18,395 nt of DNA from the NCBI GenBank assembly GCA_031552845.1, contig JAVBMC010000049.1:1-18395 (forward strand), written 5' to 3'. The stretch is from JAVBMC01 sp031552845 (GTDB lineage Bacteria; Verrucomicrobiota; Kiritimatiellia; RFP12; DVOR01). The notes under the pieces are model-generated. The model made no database searches. It worked only from the letters and a program-made list of their open reading frames with translations, and was not told the DNA's origin. The position numbers and the translations under genes were made by a program. Below are positions 15,756 to 18,395 of the stretch, piece after piece; the stretch's first letter is position 1, and each line of letters opens with the position of its first letter.

Positions 15756-16337
15756 CTACTTCTGCTCCAACAACGCGGCCAACTGCGGACGCAACAGCTT
15801 CGCCAACGCCGCACTCACCGTCGCGCCGGTAAAATCATGCTCCACCCGCCCGCCATTCAAGCGTACCTTAAACCCGGTGCCCAGCGACTCATTCGTCACC
15901 ACGGTCACCTCCGGCTTCTGCGCCAGCTTTGTCCGCAGCATATCCACCACCTGCGCCCCCGCAACGATCTCCATCTTCTTACCCGTTGCATAGGCCGACA
16001 GCGCCTCAGTCACCAGCTTATCAATTACATCATTCTTTAACAGCGCCGCATCCACATCCTCCGCCAGCACATGCGCCAGCAAACGTGCTACAGCCTGCTC
16101 GATCGACAGCACCACATCACGCGCCGCTTGTTTTAAAGTATCTTGAGAGCGTGCGGTAAAAGCCTCCGCCTCCACCTGCGCTTCGGCCTTAAACTTAGCC
16201 ACTTGCGCCTCGCCCTGCTTGACAATCTCTGCCGCCTGCGCTTCGGCATCCGCTATAATCTTATCGGCCTGCTCGCGCGCCTTGTCCACACCCTCACGGT
16301 TAATCTTATCTAAAAGACTCTGCAAATCCTCGCTCAT
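15756..16337 (-). CDS. atpE: V-type ATP synthase subunit E (peripheral stalk)
   Basis: This 193-aa subunit E forms the peripheral stalk that holds the head against rotation. Residues 1-85 are a long Ala/Glu/Lys-rich helix (repeated AEAQA, EAQVAKFKAEAQVEAEAF), the usual right-handed coiled-coil partner region. The C-terminal domain (about 95-193) contains GTGFKVRLNGGRVEHDFT and matches the globular head-binding part. An upstream in-frame ATG at 16394 would add 19 residues of low family resemblance. The start at 16337 is preferred since AGGGGA lies 5 bases before it. Subunit G, its usual coiled-coil partner, is absent from the operon. It is the first ATPase gene, 78 bp downstream of tRNA-Ser. 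Confidence 0.93.
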   Translation of the reverse strand: MSEDLQSLLDKINREGVDKAREQADKIIADAEAQAAEIVKQGEAQVAKFKAEAQVEAEAFTARSQDTLKQAARDVVLSIEQAVARLLAHVLAEDVDAALLKNDVIDKLVTEALSAYATGKKMEIVAGAQVVDMLRTKLAQKPEVTVVTNESLGTGFKVRLNGGRVEHDFTGATVSAALAKLLRPQLAALLEQK

Positions 16338-16415
16338 GTCCGTCCCCTGTGAGTATGGGAGCGACCCGCCCGCACGAAGCCCGCCTGCTGGCAAATCACC
16401 CGATCAAAATGAAAA

Positions 16416-16505
16416 TGGCGGAGAGGGAGGGATTCGAACCCCCGGTACCTTGCGGTACGCATGATTTCGAGTCATGTGCATTCAACCGGGCTCTGCCACC
16501 TCTCC
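16416..16505 (-). tRNA. tRNA-Ser (anticodon CGA)
   Basis: A complete 90-nt class II tRNA on the minus strand. The acceptor stem is GGAGAGG (16505-16499) pairing with CCTCTCC, then discriminator G and a genomically encoded CCA (16418-16416). The anticodon stem encloses the loop CTCGAAA, giving anticodon CGA for UCG serine codons. A long variable arm follows (GTACC-GCAA-GGTAC), and the T-loop reads GGTTCGAATCC. Length, long variable arm and anticodon agree on serine. It lies between a 52-aa ORF and subunit E, all on the same strand. Confidence 0.97.
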
Positions 16506-16506
16506 A

Positions 16507-16665
16507 CTACTCCTTCTTGTCGCCCGATAAGACACAAAAAGGAATCCGGATAATAACAAAACCCCCAATCAAAGTCAAAGCAAACCCCTCCCCCCCTACA
16601 AACTTTTTCACACGCCCCACCGCCAAACGCCCTCCTTTAAACATACCCTGTCGCACCCATTCCAT
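16507..16665 (-). CDS. 52-aa single-helix basic protein ending at tRNA-Ser
   Basis: A complete ORF of 52 codons is preceded by GGGAGGAG (16679-16672) six bases before the ATG, the best ribosome binding site on this side of the window. The N-terminal half is basic and amphipathic (MEWVRQGMFKGGRLAVGRVKK is split at 1-12 and 13-21), then one hydrophobic segment (about 28-46, GFALTLIGGFVIIRIPFCVL) and a charged end GDKKE. The topology suggests a small inner-membrane protein with the basic end inside. The TAG stop is one base from the mature 5' end of tRNA-Ser, and the tRNA promoter lies within the ORF. I do not recognise a family. The strong Shine-Dalgarno and sensible topology argue that it is real. 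Confidence 0.6.
   Translation of the reverse strand: MEWVRQGMFKGGRLAVGRVKKFVGGEGFALTLIGGFVIIRIPFCVLSGDKKE
16550..16578 (-). promoter_or_regulatory. Strong sigma-70-like promoter for tRNA-Ser and possibly the V-ATPase operon
   Basis: On the minus strand TTGACT (16578-16573) and TATTAT (16555-16550) each match consensus at five of six positions and are separated by 17 bp. Transcription would begin about 16543, giving a short leader before the tRNA 5' end at 16505. No terminator or better promoter was seen between the tRNA and subunit E (16338-16415), so the same start could feed the ATPase genes. It lies inside the 52-aa ORF. Confidence 0.7.
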
Positions 16666-16746
16666 TACCTACTCCTCCCTACGTAATTTCATTGCAATCC
16701 GCCCCGCTTTATATTATCCTATTTCCACAGTTTGGAGATACCAACA

Positions 16747-17319
16747 ATGAACTATGCAACAACACCCCGCAGGACCTTCCTTGCCGGCGCTGGCCTCGCC
16801 CTCGCCGCAGCCAAGCTCCCTGCCGCAACCGCAACCCCTGTAACACAAGGACAGCCCATGAAGAAAATCATTATCGCCGCCGACCCCTTCGCCATCACTC
16901 TCAAAGACGCCATCGTCAAACACCTCAAAGACAAAGGCTACGAAGTCGCCGACTTCACCACCTGCGAAGGTAAGGACACCCCCTACTACGTCAGCGCCGT
17001 CGCCGCCTGCAAAGCCCTCCAAGCCAAACAAGCCGAGCGCGCCATCCTTCTTTGCGGCACCGGCATGGGCATGAATTGCATCGCCAACCGCTTCAAAGGC
17101 ATCACCGCCGGCGTTGTCGAATCCGTCTTCGCAGCCAAGATGGCCCGCGCCATCAACGATGCCAACGTCCTCTGCCTCGGTGCAATGATCTGGGGCGAAT
17201 TCATGGCCCTGCAGGCAGTCGATACATTTCTCGCCACCAAGCACACCGAAGGCCTCGAACAGTTCGCGCCCTTCCTCAAAGAAGCCTGCTGCAAGGTTGC
17301 CGAAATCAACCCCAACTAA
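16747..17319 (+). CDS. RpiB/LacA/LacB-family sugar-phosphate isomerase with Tat-like signal peptide
   Basis: This 190-aa protein has a twin-arginine-like leader (TPRRTFLAGAG, R8-R9, hydrophobic 11-23, cleavage near ATA at 28-30), then an RpiB/LacAB fold. Read from the internal Met38 the numbering fits E. coli RpiB without gaps: D9 and C66-G-T68 are kept, while H10 is Pro and H99 is Ile (INDANVL instead of HNDTNVL). The GGRHQ-R phosphate-binding segment is also changed. It is therefore unlikely to act on ribose 5-phosphate; relatives with INNANVL-type motifs act on other or unknown sugar phosphates. The ATG at 16747 has GGAG 9 bases upstream. A second ATG at 16858, at the usual RpiB start, has AAGGA 6 bases upstream, so an exported and a cytoplasmic form are both possible. 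It diverges from the 52-aa ORF across 81 bp. Confidence 0.9.
   Translation: MNYATTPRRTFLAGAGLALAAAKLPAATATPVTQGQPMKKIIIAADPFAITLKDAIVKHLKDKGYEVADFTTCEGKDTPYYVSAVAACKALQAKQAERAILLCGTGMGMNCIANRFKGITAGVVESVFAAKMARAINDANVLCLGAMIWGEFMALQAVDTFLATKHTEGLEQFAPFLKEACCKVAEINPN
16847..16860 (+). promoter_or_regulatory. Internal ribosome binding site and second start in the RpiB-like gene
   Basis: AAGGA at 16847-16851 lies six bases before the in-frame ATG at 16858. Starting here gives a 153-aa protein without the signal peptide, whose residue numbering matches classical RpiB. This could be the ancestral start or a working alternative. Confidence 0.45.
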
Positions 17320-17350
17320 CCCCCACCGTGACACAGTAGGCTTCACACTC

Positions 17351-17393
17351 TCTGACACCGACGCTTCACACCCTCGTACAAGCCGGTGTCAGA
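17351..17393. repeat. 10-bp inverted repeat within the 23-bp array
   Basis: TCTGACACCG (17351-17360) and CGGTGTCAGA (17384-17393) are perfect inverted copies with 23 bases between them, one repeat unit long. No T-run follows, so it is not a standard intrinsic terminator, though it could fold at the 3' end of the isomerase transcript. Confidence 0.6.
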
Positions 17394-17442
17394 GTCTCGT
17401 ACAAGCCTGCTTCACACCCTCGTACAAGACTATCCACAGCCA

Positions 17443-17460
17443 GTGACACCAGCGTGTCAC
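17443..17460. repeat. Perfect hairpin in the degenerate unit of the array
   Basis: GTGACAC (17443-17449) and GTGTCAC (17454-17460) pair perfectly around the loop CAGC. It falls where the 23-bp periodicity is weakest, suggesting that this unit was replaced by or evolved into an inverted copy of the GTGTCAC half-unit. Confidence 0.6.
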
Positions 17461-17555
17461 ACCCTCGTACAAGCCTGTGTCACACCCTGTGAAGTCCCCC
17501 CCTACACGTGATTCCCCTCAGCAGGAATATAAAATGCTGAAAAACACGTCAAAAA

Positions 17556-18395
17556 CTACATTTCCTCATCCACCGCCCCACGCCTCACCCCCAACAACAT
17601 CCCCCCCGCCAACGCCGTGCACGGCGCCACCAGCACCAAAGCAAAGCTCCCCACCAACGTCTTCACCGCCTCCGAAGCCACATACGGATTATTAATAAAA
17701 TCCACCGGATGCGTCCCCTGCGCTGCAAACATCATCAACAGCGTCAAATACCCCCCCGAGTAAGCCAACAGCAACGTCGTCGTCATCGTCCCCACCACGC
17801 TCCGCCCGATCCGTACGCCCGACGCCACCAACTCCCCCCGCGACACCCCCGGCCGATGCCGCGCCACCTCCTCCATCCCTGCGGCCACATCCATCGCCAA
17901 ATCCATCATCGCCCCTGAGCTCCCCAAAATCACCGCCGCCACAAACACATCCGACAGCGACAAGAACCCATACCCCGAATACAGCAACGCCTGCGAATAC
18001 GGCAACACCGCGCCATTAATCCTCAACAACGCCGTAAACAACACCGACAGCCCCGCCCCCGCACACACTCCCAACACCGCCCCGCAAAACGCCGTCCACC
18101 CCTTATACGACCACCCCGCCACCAAAAACAAAATCACCCCCGTCAACACCGACACACACACCACCGCCACCCACACTGGATCCACCCCCGCCAACGCCGC
18201 AGGCACCACCAGCCGCCACACCACCAAACAGCTCAACCCAAACGACAGCAGCGCCTTCAGCCCCACCAGCCCCCCCGAGCAAATCAACAACCCGCAACAC
18301 CAACCAACCCACACCCCTGGCCCCCCCAACCGATAAGAAGCCTGCGCCGGCCCCCGCTCCCCCCCCGGCCGGGGCGCGGGCGCCGGCCCGGCCCC
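17556..18395 (-). CDS. YibE/F family membrane protein, 5' end beyond the window
   Basis: The frame is open from the window edge to the TAG at 17556, giving 280 visible codons. The first ~20 are Gly/Ala/Pro/Arg-rich and low-complexity; the rest is a multi-helix membrane protein (about eight hydrophobic stretches) matching the YibE/F family: LSDVFVAAVILGSSGAMMD, MDVAAGMEEV followed by GVSRGELVASGVRIGRSVVG, and TMTTTLLLAYSGGYLTLLMM. Members are usually 350-400 aa with a periplasmic N-terminal domain, so roughly the first quarter to third lies outside. Some relatives are reported in regulated bacterial operons but the transport role is not established. A TTG at 18329 could start an ORF, but homologous frame continues upstream. 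Its coding strand is rich in G runs, unlike the ATPase genes. Confidence 0.88.
   Translation of the reverse strand, partial: GAGPAPAPRPGGERGPAQASYRLGGPGVWVGWCCGLLICSGGLVGLKALLSFGLSCLVVWRLVVPAALAGVDPVWVAVVCVSVLTGVILFLVAGWSYKGWTAFCGAVLGVCAGAGLSVLFTALLRINGAVLPYSQALLYSGYGFLSLSDVFVAAVILGSSGAMMDLAMDVAAGMEEVARHRPGVSRGELVASGVRIGRSVVGTMTTTLLLAYSGGYLTLLMMFAAQGTHPVDFINNPYVASEAVKTLVGSFALVLVAPCTALAGGMLLGVRRGAVDEEM

Larger units (their letters stand above)
17339..17498. repeat. 23-bp imperfect tandem repeat array
   Basis: About seven units of 23 bp (one of 22) run without spacers after the RpiB-like gene: 17339-17361, 17362-17384, 17385-17407, 17408-17430, 17431-17452 (degenerate), 17453-17475 and a partial unit from 17476. 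The core CTCGTACAAG occurs at 17373, 17396, 17419 and 17464, so the period is 23, 23 and 45. The first half of each unit alternates between GCTTCACACC and GTGTCACACC. Lack of unique spacers rules out a CRISPR array. Function unknown; it could be a minisatellite, a protein-binding array or a structured 3' region. Confidence 0.8.

Noticed and set aside
16507..16665. Apparent frameshift in the 52-aa ORF at its G-run
   Set aside because: A first reading with six G gave an early stop; recounting the run (seven C on the plus strand, 16590-16596) restores one uninterrupted frame to the TAG at 16507.
17339..17498. CRISPR array
   Set aside because: Repeats follow each other with a 23-bp period and no unique spacers, units are imperfect, and no cas genes are present.
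17518..17540. Hairpin TCAGCA/TGCTGA as terminator of the YibE/F gene
   Set aside because: Only six pairs with an 11-base loop, and no T-run follows on the minus strand; on the plus strand it is followed by A rather than T.

Overview
The window reads as chromosomal DNA of an anaerobic PVC-group bacterium, most likely from Kiritimatiellota or a close relative. This is inferred from three things: the secreted formylglycine-generating-enzyme-like protein with a YLVVDLSGGP-type N-terminus, the Chlamydia/Bacteroidetes-style V-type ATPase operon containing a DUF2764 gene, and the NuoE-NuoF fusion carrying extra ferredoxin clusters. No 16S or other phylogenetic marker is present, so the placement is moderate. 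No phage, insertion sequence, integrase or CRISPR array was seen.

Layout. A DUF4886 secreted SGNH-like protein (199-1041, +) converges on a run of five minus-strand genes read 6495->1051: pgpA, a cation diffusion facilitator, two dipeptide/oligopeptide-type ABC ATPases and a 760-aa NuoE-NuoF fusion. Four of these overlap their neighbours by the stop/start sequence ATGA, so they are probably translationally coupled although their functions look unrelated. A secreted FGE-like protein (7572-6640, -) has its own very good sigma-70-like promoter.

The centre (16337->7899, -) is a V-type ATPase operon: E, DUF2764, A, B, then three genes for small membrane proteins (one a truncated paralogue of the next), then D, I and K, closed by a clear intrinsic terminator at 7839-7864. 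Subunits F, G and a classical C are not present. The K proteolipid keeps the full side-chain set known for sodium binding in the Enterococcus hirae ring, so the machine may be sodium-coupled. Upstream of subunit E lie a tRNA-Ser(CGA) and, ending one base before it, a 52-aa ORF with a near-perfect Shine-Dalgarno and one membrane segment; a strong promoter for the tRNA sits inside this ORF.

To the right, on the plus strand, is an RpiB/LacA/LacB-family isomerase with a Tat-like signal peptide, a second in-frame start with its own ribosome binding site, and loss of most RpiB catalytic residues. It is followed by a 23-bp imperfect tandem repeat array (17339-17498) with nested inverted repeats. The window ends inside a YibE/F family membrane protein gene (minus strand) whose 5' part lies beyond the edge, in an extremely GC-rich stretch.
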